Assembly: GCA_029215795.1 (NCBI GenBank)
Contig: JARDYH010000007.1
Location: 77,945,763 to 78,009,762 of the forward strand
Length of the DNA: 64,000 nucleotides
Reading direction: 5' to 3'
DNA from: Anniella stebbinsi
Taxonomy: Eukaryota > Chordata > Lepidosauria > Squamata > Anniellidae
In this document: positions 1-11,153 of the stretch, piece by piece
Layout of the letters: each line of letters starts with the position of its first letter
How positions within the stretch are numbered: the stretch's first letter is position 1
Position numbers and translations under genes: made by a program
Notes under the pieces: model-generated
Database searches by the model: none
What the model saw: the letters and a program-made list of their open reading frames with translations, nothing else
Told to the model about the DNA's origin: nothing

Positions 1-177
1 GTAAGCAGCCGGAATTTCTTCTCCATGGTCTCTTTGCATCACACATATTTGGTGAGTTGCAAGCTGATTTACTGGTAGCAGGTCGGTGTCCTACTGTAAA
101 GACATGACAGGCTTAATGAAAAGGCCTCCTCCCACCACTGAGTGTCTGCTGCCATGTGGTCACTGATATGTTAAGAG

Positions 178-486
178 CAAGGATGGGGAACCTCAGGCCT
201 GGGGACCAAAACTGGCTCTCCTGGGGTCTCAATCTGGCCCTCCAGGATTCCTCAGATGGCTCCGCCCTCTTTCCCTTAACCACAGATCTTAGTTTCCCGG
301 CTTTTGTGCAATTTTTGCTCATTCTAAAACATTGAAATGCTTCTCCTAACGCCTAGTTACAGGCAATAAACACTTTAGGCTACAATATGTTGGTATTTTT
401 GGTCCCATACTTTTGGCTTTTGGCCCCAGTCACTACTAGAATGCGACCCCTCAGAACTAATTTGAAATTAATTGTGGCCCTCCAGC
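178..486. mobile_element. degraded hAT-type MITE (ggggaacct family)
   Basis: It begins gatggggaacctcaggcc and ends tggccctccagctgg. These are recognisable but decayed terminal motifs of the same short DNA-transposon family seen at 8606-8960 and 37676-38310. The borders are approximate and no target duplication is clear. Confidence 0.4.
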
Positions 487-649
487 TGGAAGAGGTGCCC
501 CAAGCCTATATTAGAGGTTAGAGGGGGGGGGCTCTATTTTTCCTCCAATCAGCAGTCCAGCTCAAATTCAGGGTTCGAGAGGGGGAAGAAGCAGTCTCTG
601 AAACTCCCAATGGCCGAGGCAAGTGGGAAAGAGTCTCTGATGCTCCAAG

Positions 650-651
<2 letters not shown>

Positions 652-690
<39 letters not shown>
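652..690. repeat. (TG)n microsatellite
   Basis: This is an uninterrupted TG dinucleotide run of about 19 units. It creates the valine/cysteine-repeat and threonine/histidine-repeat open frames around it, which are not genes. Confidence 0.97.
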
Positions 691-692
<2 letters not shown>

Positions 693-1376
693 TTTGACCC
701 CTGTGCCATAGCAGGCTTGTCCACCGATGGCTCCATTGCTTCAAGGGCTTCTCACAAAACAGCCCACAGCCTGTTGGGAGCGATTACGTCTCACCTGTTT
801 TGTAAGGCTTGACAATGCATGCAGGCCTCCATTTTGTGACTGTTGGTAGGAGTGCCTGTTGTTAGGAAGCAATTTAACACCGCAACAAATACGCTTCCAA
901 AAAGGGGCCATCACGGCCCTACGGCTATAGATGATCACAGAGATCATGAACACAGAAAAAATAAAGACAATTCCAAAATGTAGTAACAGGAAGGAAAAAG
1001 ACAGGATAGAAAGGTGAGTAAAAGAAAAAAAAGCTTAGCAATTGTTACACAAACAGTGAATGATAAGAGAAGTTCCCTACAAGGCTACAGTCGAGATGAA
1101 AAGAGAATTGAGGGAATAGGTGGGAACTATTTCTAAGCTCCCAGCTTTGCTGTATTAGCTGGTGTTGGCAGCTTTATTTAGAATCTGCTGTGAATTTCGG
1201 AAATCCAATCTCCTTTATCCCCTACCTTTTCAAGTAATAAATGAACGACCACAGCAGTTCTGAGCCACAGTGACTGGCCAGCACAAAGTGTCACTTCCAG
1301 ATGGCTCTAACTGAGCAGACTGCAAGCATCATTTCAGCACTTTTTATCCCCACAAGTCCAGACTCTGCAGAGTCAG

Positions 1377-1474
1377 TGGCTGAATTCGGACGACACGATA
1401 GCCAATACAACTGATTATTGTTTCCTTCCCCCCCCCCCCCCCCAGTTGCTTATTGTGTTGTCCGAATTCAGCCA
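1377..1474. mobile_element. short palindromic element with C16 core
   Basis: The arms at 1377-1396 (tggctgaattcggacgacac) and 1455-1474 are inverted copies with one mismatch. They enclose gatagccaatac-like sequence and a run of 16 C (1428-1443). The arrangement is that of a small MITE or fold-back element; family unknown. Confidence 0.55.
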
Positions 1475-2539
1475 GTGCTTCAGTTCATGCTCGTGGCTTT
1501 CAATCCAGACCACTCAGCTTCTTTCCTGAGGTGAGTCCAAATCCACTTATCTTTGCCCGGAACCTTTCCTCACTCCTGGCTTTTTGCTACAGTATTCCAA
1601 ATGGGACACAGGAAACTACCACTTGGGATGTGATGCTACAGAGATGCTCTCTATGCACAGAGTCAGCATTTCCTACAGGCAGCTTTTTCTTTGGGCAGAG
1701 AAGTGTGCCACAGGAGTTAGCTGTAGTTGAGGTTTTTGGTGGCTTTGCTCACGAATCTCCCTCCGCAACAGGGGATCAAAACGTTTTATATCAGAGCTAC
1801 TTATAGGCCAGTAATGTGAAGATGCCCACTCAGCACGCTGACAATATGATTCAATTCACCTTGTTCTTCTGCCCATCAGTACTGAGTACCATTTCTGCAA
1901 GCCTGGCTGTCCCTGGAAGTGATTTTAAATGGACTTCAGACATCACATCCATCCAGTTGTTGACAAATTTGATCACCAAGTTAGTAGCCCCCTACAGGCT
2001 GTAATAAAATGAGGGTGGGCCAACAAGCATCCAATTACAATCTATTTTAATGTAAAACAGATGGCCTCTAGGCTAATGGGGAAGGATCAGTTTCTCTCAG
2101 GCAGAAGTTCTCAAATGTAACCTATCTGCATCCAGAGGTACAACCTACACACCTGGCAATGTGGTAGCAAAGCTGGCTTAGGCAATCCAAGAATGCATCC
2201 ACACCTTAAATAGCATTACTTTACTGCTGACATTACTGTTGGACTTCACCTATAATGTCTGCTTCTAATTCATTTCTGTGAAGCTAGACCAGTGGGGAAG
2301 GAACAGAGCTGGTAGTACAAAAGTGAAGTACTGTATTTCAGTGGTGAAATGCACCATTATACCTATTTTTAGAATAGCAGCAACCTAGAATAAGAAGTTT
2401 TAGTATACATTATTACCCTTATTTTATACCTATAGTAAATGATCCTTCTCTAATTCCAAAACATTTTCTTAAAATGTTCTTTAGCTAATGTTTATGAAGA
2501 GGATTAATATTCTTGCTATACTTAAACTATCTAAATGAC

Positions 2540-2705
2540 AGTGTTTTATACTGTATTTTAAATTATGTTTTTATACTGTCATTGTTTTATATTTTTAATG
2601 GTTTTTATGGTTTAAATTTTTGTAAACCACCCAGAGAGCTTTGGCTATTGGGCAGTATAAAAATGCAGTAAATTAAATAAATAAATAAATAAATAAACAA
2701 ACAAA
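2540..2705 (+). mobile_element. L2/CR1-like LINE 3' tail
   Basis: The T-rich 3' UTR is followed by tttgtaaaccacccagagag, a gctattgggcagtataaaaa-like segment and an (AAAT)n tail turning into (AAAC)n. The same terminal motif recurs, on either strand, at 13119-13190, 17280-17333, 43905, 49450, 53653 and 54960. The copy is sense on the plus strand. Confidence 0.75.
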
Positions 2706-3880
2706 CAATAGTTTCCGGAGTTAAAAGATGACAGGACAGCAGCACAAAGGGAAAACAGTGCAGGTTAGTCATGGCTAACAAATGGCTTTGATTTCAATGG
2801 GTCTACTCTGAGTACAACTAAATATGGATCCAACCCATTATTTCTAATCCTTCTGGGTAATGTTTTGAAGACATCTTTGTGCGCCCAGATGAAGTGATGA
2901 AATGACCTCCAGGTTTCACTTTTACGCAGGAGGAGCCAATTCTCCTTCTTAAGTATACTGCCATTTCAAAAAAATCACAACAAAGAGGGAGTAGGATTGG
3001 AGGTAAATCTGATTTATTCACTCTCCACTAATTTATCTGAGCTGTGCCAGGCAAACCAGTACAATTAAGGTTCTTTTGGACATCCTCCTTATGTCAAATA
3101 AACTCTTATTGCTGTGGATTAAAGCTTAGAAGCCAGAAGAGCTAGCTGTGCAAAGAAGGCAACATGGGACCTCTGCCAAAAGAACAAGCCAATGTAAACA
3201 TACAGGGCCAGTCTTAAAACATTTTATGACCTGCTTTCTGCTCCAACCCAATGTGCACAGGGCACACCTGGTCCCCTAAACCAAGTTCAAAGATATTTGC
3301 GTTGGCAACAGGCATCACATGTAGACAAGCAGGTGCCCCAGAATCTTCAGCACCATCACAGAGGACTCCAGGGCAAGTACTTACTTGCCCACCAGTTCAG
3401 AAGTAGGGTATAAGGTTTCAAGTGGGTTGGGTTCTAGAATTCTCTGTGTTGGTACTGAGGACTCCAAGGCATGCTCTCACTTGCCACCCATGAAACAGTG
3501 CTCTAACCTGTCATTCCAAGAACAGCCTTTTCACTATCCTAAGGCTACAACTGTATTACTATGTTTGCTCCACGTAATGGACCCAGAGCACAGAATCTGA
3601 GGTATCTAAGTGTATTGTACTTAGAGAGGAATCCCCTAAAAGCATGCCCAGCTCTTTGTCAGGGGAAATGAAAAAGAAAAGCTTAATGCAGCTTTATTTC
3701 AAGATTAGGAATGGCACACAAGAATAGCTTGCAGGCAGAACACATCAAAAATGGTGAACATTTGGCTGAGAAACAGGTATATCTGTGCTACTGGGCTTTC
3801 CCATTAGCCTGAAATTTGGATTGTCAGAGCCTTCTCAGTCTGAAGAGATTGCCATAACAACTTTCAGCCCCAGCTCCTAC

Positions 3881-4063
3881 CTGGTAGGTACCTGTCGTGG
3901 TCGTACTCGCGGCAGTGCTGCACATGGTGCTGAGTGAATGGCTGGTTCCCAAAGAGGTTGTCGCTGCGCAGGTTGTGGCAAAGTTTCTCAAGGAAGCGGA
4001 GGACATAGGTGATGCTGTTGACTGCTGGCAAGTTCAGAGTATGCTGCTCATGATCAAACACAG
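3881..4063 (-). CDS. SCMH1: SCMH1 coding exon: C-terminal half of the SLED domain
   Basis: This 183-bp exon starts after a pyrimidine-rich acceptor ending ctcag and ends at a CCAG|gtagga donor. It begins with two bases completing an Ala codon and leaves one base open. It encodes AVFDHEQHTLNLPAVN, then the helix ITYVLRFLEKLCHNLRSDNLF, and ends in DRYLPG. These are the second half of the SLED (Scm-like embedded) domain, which in SCML2 binds DNA, followed by the start of the linker to the SAM domain. The stretch after NQPFTQ reads HHVQHCREYDHDRYLPG, unlike the mammalian version I remember, which is about three residues longer and differs in sequence; DRYLPG is shared. It is the last SCMH1 exon visible: at least 3.9 kb of intron follows to the window edge. 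Confidence 0.93.
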
Positions 4064-6263
4064 CTGAGGGAGGAAAAGAAGATGAAGCCAAATATATAAA
4101 AGCCTATCAGAGATCAGACTGCCAGATCATACGGACCCTTCTTGAAGTTCAGCTAATGAAAAACATAACTTTTACTCTGGTTTCCATTAGGCTAAATATC
4201 AGCCAACACATTATTCTGAAAGAACTGCAGTACAAACAAAAGAAAGAAAAGCACGGTATCTGGAGAATTCTGCTCATAGCGAGCAGAGATGAGGACCTCA
4301 GAAAACCTATGAGAACAGTTAACTTCTGAAATATCACAAGCATGTTGTCAAATCTTGCTTTTTGAGGATTATGGTGACCTTCAGCATATCAGGAAAGAGA
4401 GTAAAAACTACTGTAAATCAACCTGCCCTCTGCCCTTGTCTAGATGAGTAAATACAATGGCATAATTCTATTTTATTTTTTAAACTGATCCACGCCTCAT
4501 ATGAAGGAGCTGATTTTTTTGTTTGAGTGGATTATTTTAGTTTTTCACATTGAATCAAATCAAGTATGAGGAATAAAATAGACAGGGCATGGGAGATCCA
4601 TTATTAGATCACCTGACATTTTAATTTAAATTTAAGAACGTGAGGAGCCCTGAGCTAGATATGAGAAGTAGTGCTAGGAAAGGACGTTTGTAACCCTTTT
4701 CTCCTGCACCATTTTCCTGAGTGAAATCACTCCCTTCCAAAACTGCAAGTCCCTGAATCATGCCTGATTCCCCACCCCCTACCCCAACCAGGCAACGGGA
4801 CTAAAGCAGCTGTGTGTGTGTATTTTTTAAAATTTCAATTGGGAAAATGGCACAGAAGATCAACTCCCTATCCATCAATGTCACTGTTCTGATCAAAGTC
4901 AGAGCTATCCCTTGCCAGAGGGGTAGCTGTATTAGTTTGTTCAAGCAAAAATAATAAAGAGTCTCGTGGCACCTTAAAGACTAACAAATTTATTCTGGCA
5001 TAAGCTTTCATGGACATTCCCACTTAATTAGATGTATGAAGTGTTATGCCCAAATGTGCAGATCTATATACACATGGGAGGGGGCAGGGGAGAGCAGCTG
5101 TAAACTGGGCTGTCAGAAGGAATTGAAATGCAAAAAAAGCATAGACTGTGATGATCACCTTAACAAAACATTTTGTGAGTGGCAACTGTTAAGATAGTGC
5201 CTATAGATCTGCCAGTTTGAGGTTAACATTTCAAGCATCTGATGAAGCGGACAATGTCCACAAATGTTTATGCCAGAACGCTTATACCAGAATAAATGTA
5301 TTGGTCTTTAAGGTACCACAAGAACTACTGCTGACACTTTAAAAAACAAAAGTTGGGAGATCTACCCACAGAATTGTTTTGACCCTGATTGAGCCTCCGT
5401 AATAGTCTAGACGTATCGAGTGCAACTGAAAAAGCAAGAAGGGGAGGGGAGGAAGGGTAGTTTGCCTACCAGATCTCGTATTCAATCTAAGCAACAGGAG
5501 ATTAAAAAACAAAGAGCCAGAGCAAAGCCACATAGACATGCTCAGAGCATTCTTTGAGATGGATTTGGGTGGAAGTAATACCGAAGATTGCCTCAGTGCC
5601 CCTTACACAATTCAGGAGATGCAGCCTCTTAAACTGCACAGAGCGGGCTGAAACCAGACTTGGGCTGACACTGTCTTCTAGTCATACTACCTAGTGCAAA
5701 GGGTCAAGAAGAGGATGGCCGCTTCTACTGACAACTCTGTACTTTCAAAAGTAGTATACTTTACATCTTCATTAACAGATGAGCAAAGGTCTGAATGCAA
5801 TATATATGAAGGCACAGTGAGGCTATCACCAATGGATTCATAATCCATCTGAACCTTTTAATTTTCTGAAATCATCTCAGATTCAGTATACAATTATTTT
5901 TTGTGAATGTAGAGAATCTCTAATAGTCAAGATCCTTAGGATTTGTTCTAACTTCTTAACACTGGAGTAGATCCACCAAGGAGACTGCACAAGATCATGG
6001 CCCAAAAACTCATTCCCACGGCCTCCAAAGGAATGCAGTGTAGGTCTTATTATTACGGACACTTGCTTGTGCCCCATTAAGATTCAAACTATTGTAGAGT
6101 TAAGGAATATAAACCACACAGTGATTGTCTGCCTTCTTTCCCATATGTTGAGACAGCCATGAGAACTCCATGACTGGGTTGTGGCTTGTAAAAAATGTCC
6201 CCCCTGGAACAGACTGCCCAAAACATAGTCGGACAAGTAAACAAATGGTTCTGGCTCTTTTAC
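4064..6263 (-). other. SCMH1 intron between the two SLED exons
   Basis: This is a 2.2-kb intron. The only recognisable element is a dispersed repeat of about 400 bp at 4930-5340. I see nothing else that I can support. Confidence 0.75.
4930..5340. mobile_element. dispersed repeat with inverted ends (gtggcaccttaaagacta family)
   Basis: The left end reads gtggcaccttaaagactaac followed by aaatttattctggcataagc. The right end carries the inverse, gaataaatgtattggtcttt then aaggtaccacaagaac, with gcatctgatgaagcggac inside. Partial copies lie at 11345-11460 and 55275-55385. It is common in reptile genomes, but I cannot assign its class. Confidence 0.6.
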
Positions 6264-6464
6264 CTGAAATGACCTCGCCTCCGTGGCCTTGCTTTAGGAA
6301 TGAGAAGACAGTTTTCTGGTGGTAAGCACAGTCAATGCACGCCTGGACTGCCTGCTGCAGGACTACAGATGCTCGAGCTGGCCCAAAATGGTCAGGTAGT
6401 TGCTGGACTTTCTTTTTGTCCAGGTGAGGCCCGGTGCTGCCATTCTTATTCAAGTAGATACACA
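6264..6464 (-). CDS. SCMH1: SCMH1 coding exon: N-terminal half of the SLED domain
   Basis: This 201-bp exon lies between acceptor actcatag and donor TTTCAG|gtaaaa. It starts with TG, completing a Val codon, and leaves one base open. The product begins VCIYLNKNGSTGPHLDKKK, followed by QQLPDHFGPARASVVLQQ, a cysteine-containing helix around QACIDCAYHQKTVFSFL, and GGEVIS. This is the first half of the SLED domain shared by SCMH1 and SCML2, and it looks essentially unchanged from mammals by eye. The longer minus-strand open frame around it (6100-6486) runs into intron on both sides; the exon borders are chosen from the splice consensus and family alignment. Confidence 0.95.
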
Positions 6465-7941
6465 CTATGAGTGGGGGGGGAAACAAGACAGAATTCTTCA
6501 GGAATTAATCTGAGAAAATGATGATCGTCCTATATCTGTGGTTGCTGAGACTTGCTGCCTCTTTAGTTACGTTACTGAGGACCATCACATAATGCATCTG
6601 TTGGTGGCTCAGCCCAAAGCCTGCCCCACTTGTTTAACAGGCAGACTGTTCTGGCTGGAGATGTCGGTTCTGAACTGCTGAATGGTATTAGGAATAGTTT
6701 TTCGGAGCATTCTCATCAGAGAATAATATTTTTTTAAAGAGTGACTGTAAAATGAAATAGAGTGGATGTGCACATTCAATTGAAGTTTGTTCTTTCTCTA
6801 TTGTCCCCCCCGCCCCAGTACTCATAAGGCAGAAGTGGAAGGGGTAACTGCTTGTAATATGTATTGCCATATATCCAGAAAGCAGCTCCACTATGCATGT
6901 TACACTTGTATGCCTTTGGGACATGAGAGGAGGGGGATGGACAGCGCGTGTAGGATAAGTTGATACTTTGGTATGTTGAAGGCATGTGCAAAGCCATTCA
7001 CAAGAGAGACTGCTCAGAAAGACCTGAAAACAGGAGAAGGGGTAGAATTTTCTGTTGCATATTGAGCTCTGCCTCCCCTCCCCTTTGGAGATCAATAAAC
7101 ACACATACAAGCTCTGGACTGCATCTTAGTCCCTCCCCATCATGCTTCAGAAGAGCTCTCTGCTTTTGGTAGGAATGGTGCCAGGCTTTAGTTGGCCCTC
7201 AGCCTGGTGCCATCGTCAGGCACCCTCCAGCATCAACTGGGGCAGGTAGGCATCAGCTCTGGTGGGCCCTGCTGGGGCACACAGGCTCCACCAACTGCCA
7301 CTTATGCTGAGTGATGATGCCAGGGCAGGGTTTTACTGTTGTTTTCAGGTGCTTTGTAAGCTCACCTGCTCAAATATTTCTTCTGCACTTTTTTAAAGGG
7401 GCTTTTTACACTGTAAAAACTGCTATGAGAAAATAGGGGAGATGATCTTGTGATTGACACAAGGGCAAGTTAGTCCATGCTGTGCAAATCCAGCTTCTGA
7501 AAACCAGAAGAACAGACTTTCCTGGAGCTCACTGCGGAAGAGAAGATTGTATGTGTGCCGAAAATGTGTTTCCACAGCAAGCTTGCGGCTCTATTTATGA
7601 ATATCTGAATGCACCATAAGATTCTTAAAGGAGAGAAACTAACAACTTTTGACCCTGAGCCTGCATTCATGGCAGGCCACCTTGTCACACGCCTATGAAT
7701 CCAACTAAAGCCCTGCTTCATAATACCAGGATGAATGCTATGATGAAAAGCTTACATGTTATATTCAAAAGGTACTAACAATCCTGGTTCAAGTCCAGTT
7801 ACACACACATTTCAACAGACAGATGAGGGAAAGCATGAGGAGAACCTCTGACTGTCATTATTGTTTTAGATTGACTTATTTTTTTTATAATTATGTTTCT
7901 GCCTAATATACCCAGATAGGAAGAAGGACTAAGTTCCTTAC
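6465..7941 (-). other. SCMH1 intron before the SLED exons
   Basis: This is a 1.5-kb intron. No clear repeat or regulatory element is visible apart from short C and G runs (6471-6480, 6804-6816). Confidence 0.7.
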
Positions 7942-8068
7942 CTGTAGGAGCCTGCATAGCAGAGCTAGGGATAGTAGCTGCATCTTGCGGTACGGTACTA
8001 GTGTCAGGTTCAGGAGTGCTGGTTGTAGGGGAGGTGGGTGCTGGATTTAATAACGTTCGGGGCTTTCT
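7942..8068 (-). CDS. SCMH1: SCMH1 coding exon: Pro/Ser/Thr-rich linker before SLED
   Basis: This 127-bp exon lies between acceptor tttttgcag and donor CTACAG|gtaagg. It starts on a codon boundary with RKPRTLLNPAP, continues through a Thr/Ser/Pro-rich run (TSPTTSTPEPDTSTVPQD) and ends AMQAPT plus one open base. It is the low-complexity linker between the basic AT-hook-like region and the SLED domain. The RKPR start continues the basic patch of the preceding exon (GPKPGSK|RKPR). Phase agrees with both neighbours. The protein segment is close to mammalian SCMH1 as I recall it. Confidence 0.95.
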
Positions 8069-8544
8069 CTGCAAAAAGAGATATTGATAAGCTGTAATGA
8101 AAAACATTCCAACTGTCAAAAGGAAGAAATTGTTATAAATGGATAGCTCAATGGACACCAAGGACCTTCTCTTAAGAAAGTCAAGAAGAAATGGTGCATT
8201 AGTGATAAACATTTACAAAAGCAGGCAAGAAATAAACATAATTTGGGCCATAGCAACCATTGGGGCAGGGGGCATGAAGAAGTCATTTAACTGGACAGAA
8301 ATTTTGGAAGGATTGACCATTTTTAAATTTTTCTTTAAATTTAAAATATTCTTAGGCTGCCTGTTACATCTGTTTGTTACATTTGCATCCGGCCATTCCT
8401 CTAAGGAGCTCAAAAACACCACACAAAGGGTTCAAAGCAGTCACCCATCCAGGTACTAGCCAGGCTAAGACATCCTTTAGAAATGATATTAGATCAGGTT
8501 CTTTCAGACCTCAGTAGCACTTCTAGTCACCTTGTGACTATTTA

Positions 8545-9118
8545 GGAACACAGGAAGCAGCCTTATACCAGGTGAGACTATTTGTCCAACTAGCCTGCGG
8601 TATCATCTACTTCAAGGGTGGGGAACCTCTTTCAGCCCAAGGGCCAATTTCAGTTTCAGAGAGGTTCTTAGGGACCGCGTCTCAGAGGTGGGAGGAGCAA
8701 AACGGCAAAAGGGGGGGAGGCAAAATACCAGAATATTTTAGCATAAAGCTCCTACTTCCAATAACTAAGCCTTAGGACAGGGATTTCAACCTTTTAGGAT
8801 GGGGAAAACGTGCATAAAAGCCAGGAAACCACCAAACGATTAGTGGTTGGAGAAAAGGGGTGGGGCCAGGGGAAGGGGGCGTGGACATCTGGGGAAATCT
8901 AGAGGGCCAAATTAAGACCCCCGGAAGATCAGACTTGGCCCCTGGACCTGAGATTATGTACCCTTGGGCTACTGTAACCAGCAGCAGCTCTTCAGAATCT
9001 CAGGCAGAAGTCTTTCACATCACTTGCTACCTGATCCTTTTAAGCAGATATGCATGGGATTAAGCTTGGGGCCTTCTTTGTGGAAAGCATATGCTCTTCC
9101 ACTGAACTATGGTCCCTC
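8545..9118 (-). mobile_element. tRNA-derived SINE interrupted by a MITE
   Basis: The outer parts are 8545-8605 (caggaagcagccttatacca) and 8965-9118 (cagcagcagctcttcagaat ... atgctcttccactgaactat). Together they form one SINE whose tRNA-like head lies at the right, so it is oriented on the minus strand. The same SINE occurs at 22508-22695 and, sense plus, at 27069-27230. The interrupting segment is listed separately. Confidence 0.7.
8606..8962. mobile_element. hAT-type MITE inserted in the SINE
   Basis: It starts caagggtggggaacctcttt and ends with ggcccctggacctgag and tacccttgg, matching the terminal style of the element at 37676-38310. The flanking SINE sequence ctact appears on both sides, a remnant of the target duplication. 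It contains no coding capacity. Confidence 0.55.
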
Positions 9119-9761
9119 CTGTTTACAGAGGGGTTCATCATTCAAGCGTCTTCTCTGGGAAGAAAGAGGAAGTGTTGAGGGATAGGAGCGGAGGTGGAGA
9201 AGCGATGGTAGGGAACCACGATTCCCCTACCCACCGACCCACCCACCCACCCACCTTGTCTGATGATGCTCAGAGATCAGTTTGCTTGAATAGTTTTCGT
9301 CCTTAATCTCATACCATTCAATTTTTAAAACATTTTTCCTATTGATATTTTTTCCAGTAAAACCTAAACTTCGTTATTTGCAACTATTAGGTTTCTTTTT
9401 TGGGGTAGTGGTGTGATTATCCACACCATGTCTAATAGCCAACTCCCACACTATCTAAAGTAAATACCTGGGACTAGTGTTTTTGAAGCTGATTTGGTGG
9501 GGGCAGCCAGATAAATAATGATTTGTTTCCTCTAGGCGTCTGGTCTTCTTTCCTTCCTTCTCTTTCTCTGCTGTTCTGCCTCTCACTTTTATCTTAATTT
9601 CTCTCCCCCCACCCCAATTCCAACGAATCAGGAGGGTAGTTTCATGTTCATTTCTGAAAAGTAAGCTTCTGTTTCCTGAGTTAAAACTTTCCTCCCTCTC
9701 TTCGTATGATTTCCTGAAGTTTAGAAACTTTTGACTTCTAAACTACTATTTGGATGAAACT

Positions 9762-9764
<3 letters not shown>

Positions 9765-9816
<52 letters not shown>
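9765..9816. repeat. (TC)n(AC)n microsatellite
   Basis: A compound dinucleotide tract: about 11 TC units followed by about 15 AC units. Confidence 0.97.
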
Positions 9817-9819
<3 letters not shown>

Positions 9820-9910
9820 TTAACCCCATAATATCCTACAACTAAGCTAAATGCCCAAAATGGGGGACAATTCTGTTTCTTCACATCAGTCATGAATAAC
9901 TATCACTTAC

Positions 9911-10143
9911 CTTACTGCCAGGCTTTGGTCCCCTCTTCTTGGGGAACTTCAAAGGCTCTACTGCTTTGGAGGGAGTGGGAATGGGGTGGTTGGTGAGAGC
10001 CTTGGGTGTCCGGCCTCGCTTACGACCAGGTTTGCGCCCCCTTTGTCCAGGCTGATGTTCTAGAATAGTCTTTGTGCCACTGTGCATGCTGCTCTTTTCA
10101 GAGATCACGTCCGAGGCAGGGAATGGGCTCTTTGGAATCACCA
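9911..10143 (-). CDS. SCMH1: SCMH1 coding exon: basic AT-hook-like linker
   Basis: This 233-bp exon lies between acceptor tatggcag and a strong donor AGTAAG|gtaagt. Its first two bases complete a Val codon, giving VVIPKSPFPASDV right after the second MBT repeat. It then carries LEHQPGQRGRKPGRKRGRTP and, near the end, KFPKKRGPKPGSK. These RGRKP/KRGRTP/KRGPKP motifs resemble AT-hooks and probably contact DNA or RNA; the equivalent part of SCML2 is known to bind RNA. The exon ends on a codon boundary. It lies immediately upstream of the 7942-8068 exon, with a 1.8-kb intron between them holding a nested SINE/MITE. Confidence 0.95.
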
Positions 10144-10439
10144 CTGCCATAAAAGAGAAGGAGCGAAATCAATCTGGTACTACCACAGCCTCATGCAAAA
10201 GCACCTTCTGGGACATCTGTATATTCAACCACAGCAAGTAGGGCATCTTGAACGTGTGCTACACTTTCACCATATATTCAACAAGCAACTGTCACAAACA
10301 TGCATCCAAAGCTCTTATTTTCCAATGACAACCTTTGGCCATGACTTTCTTCCATAGACTGCCCTACCTGGTGGGAAATTCTTACATTTATAAGATAATA
10401 TTTCACTGGACAAATTCAAAATGGAAGGAGATAAAACAG

Positions 10440-10733
10440 TGCTGGAGAGGGGTCATCTAGTCTAGCCTCCTGCTCCATGCAAGACATGCAGAGCCAGAGG
10501 ATTCCCAACAGATGGCTGTCGAGCCTCTGCTTGAAGACCTCTAGTGAGGGAGGGCCAACCACCACTCTATGTAATTGCTTCCATTGTCAAACAGCTCTAA
10601 CCATCAAGACATTTCTCCTAATATACAATTCAAATCTAATATCTGTAAACTAAGACCATTCGATCTAGTCCTGACTTCTGGGGCAGGAGAGAACAAGTCT
10701 TTGCCCTTTGAATCAGATCCCCCCCCCCCCCCC
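10440..10733 (-). mobile_element. CR1 LINE 3' fragment
   Basis: The segment reads ggtcatctagtctagcctcc, later cagatggctgtcgagcctct and gggcaggagagaacaagtct. These are the antisense of the conserved CR1 3' region, whose sense form occurs at 48533-49345. It ends in a C15 run (10719-10733). Confidence 0.7.
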
Positions 10734-11118
10734 AATATTTAAGCTTGGTTAAATCTCAGGAATTAGGACTCTTTTTCTTACTCTTTCTAAACAACCAATT
10801 ATGGTTGCAATCCTATATACACTTACATGGCAATAAGTTTTACTGGGCTGTTTGTTTGAGAAAACATGCATAGAATTGCACTCTAGGTGATGGGAACCAT
10901 CTCATAGTCCCTTTTCTGTGCTATAAATTGTTAGCCGAACTAGCCTGCAGATGGCTTCACTATCCATATAGGTATCAGGAGAACCTGAGTTGCAATTCAA
11001 GTTAAACTTACATGTTTAGTTGAAAGTTAACATTTTATTTATCAGAGCATCTTTATATTGCTTTTCTAGAAGACTCAAAACAGTTTACACAAAAAGGAAC
11101 ACCCCCCTACCCCACAAC

Positions 11119-11121
<3 letters not shown>

Positions 11122-11151
<30 letters not shown>
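11122..11151. repeat. (AC)n microsatellite
   Basis: A pure CA dinucleotide run of about 15 units. Confidence 0.97.

Positions 11152-11153
<2 letters not shown>

Larger units (their letters stand above)
1..3880 (-). other. SCMH1 intron (partial), left edge
   Basis: This is an intron downstream of the SLED exon. It holds a degraded hAT-type MITE (about 178-486), a (TG)n run (652-690), an inverted repeat around a C16 tract (1377-1474) and an L2-like LINE tail (2540-2705). I searched the minus-strand frames for the SCMH1 linker and SAM exons and found none. The remaining sequence is AT-rich with no recognisable element. Confidence 0.7.
8069..9910 (-). other. SCMH1 intron with nested SINE/MITE
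   Basis: This is a 1.8-kb intron containing a tRNA-derived SINE split by a short DNA transposon (8545-9118), an (ACCC)n-like run near 9233-9253 and a compound (TC)n(AC)n microsatellite (9765-9816). Confidence 0.75.

Noticed and set aside
472..736. Frames with Cys-Val or Thr-His repeats
   Set aside because: They are translations of the (TG)n microsatellite.
1..3880. SCMH1 linker and SAM exons expected next
   Set aside because: No minus-strand frame here resembles the linker or SAM/SPM domain; they must lie beyond the left edge.
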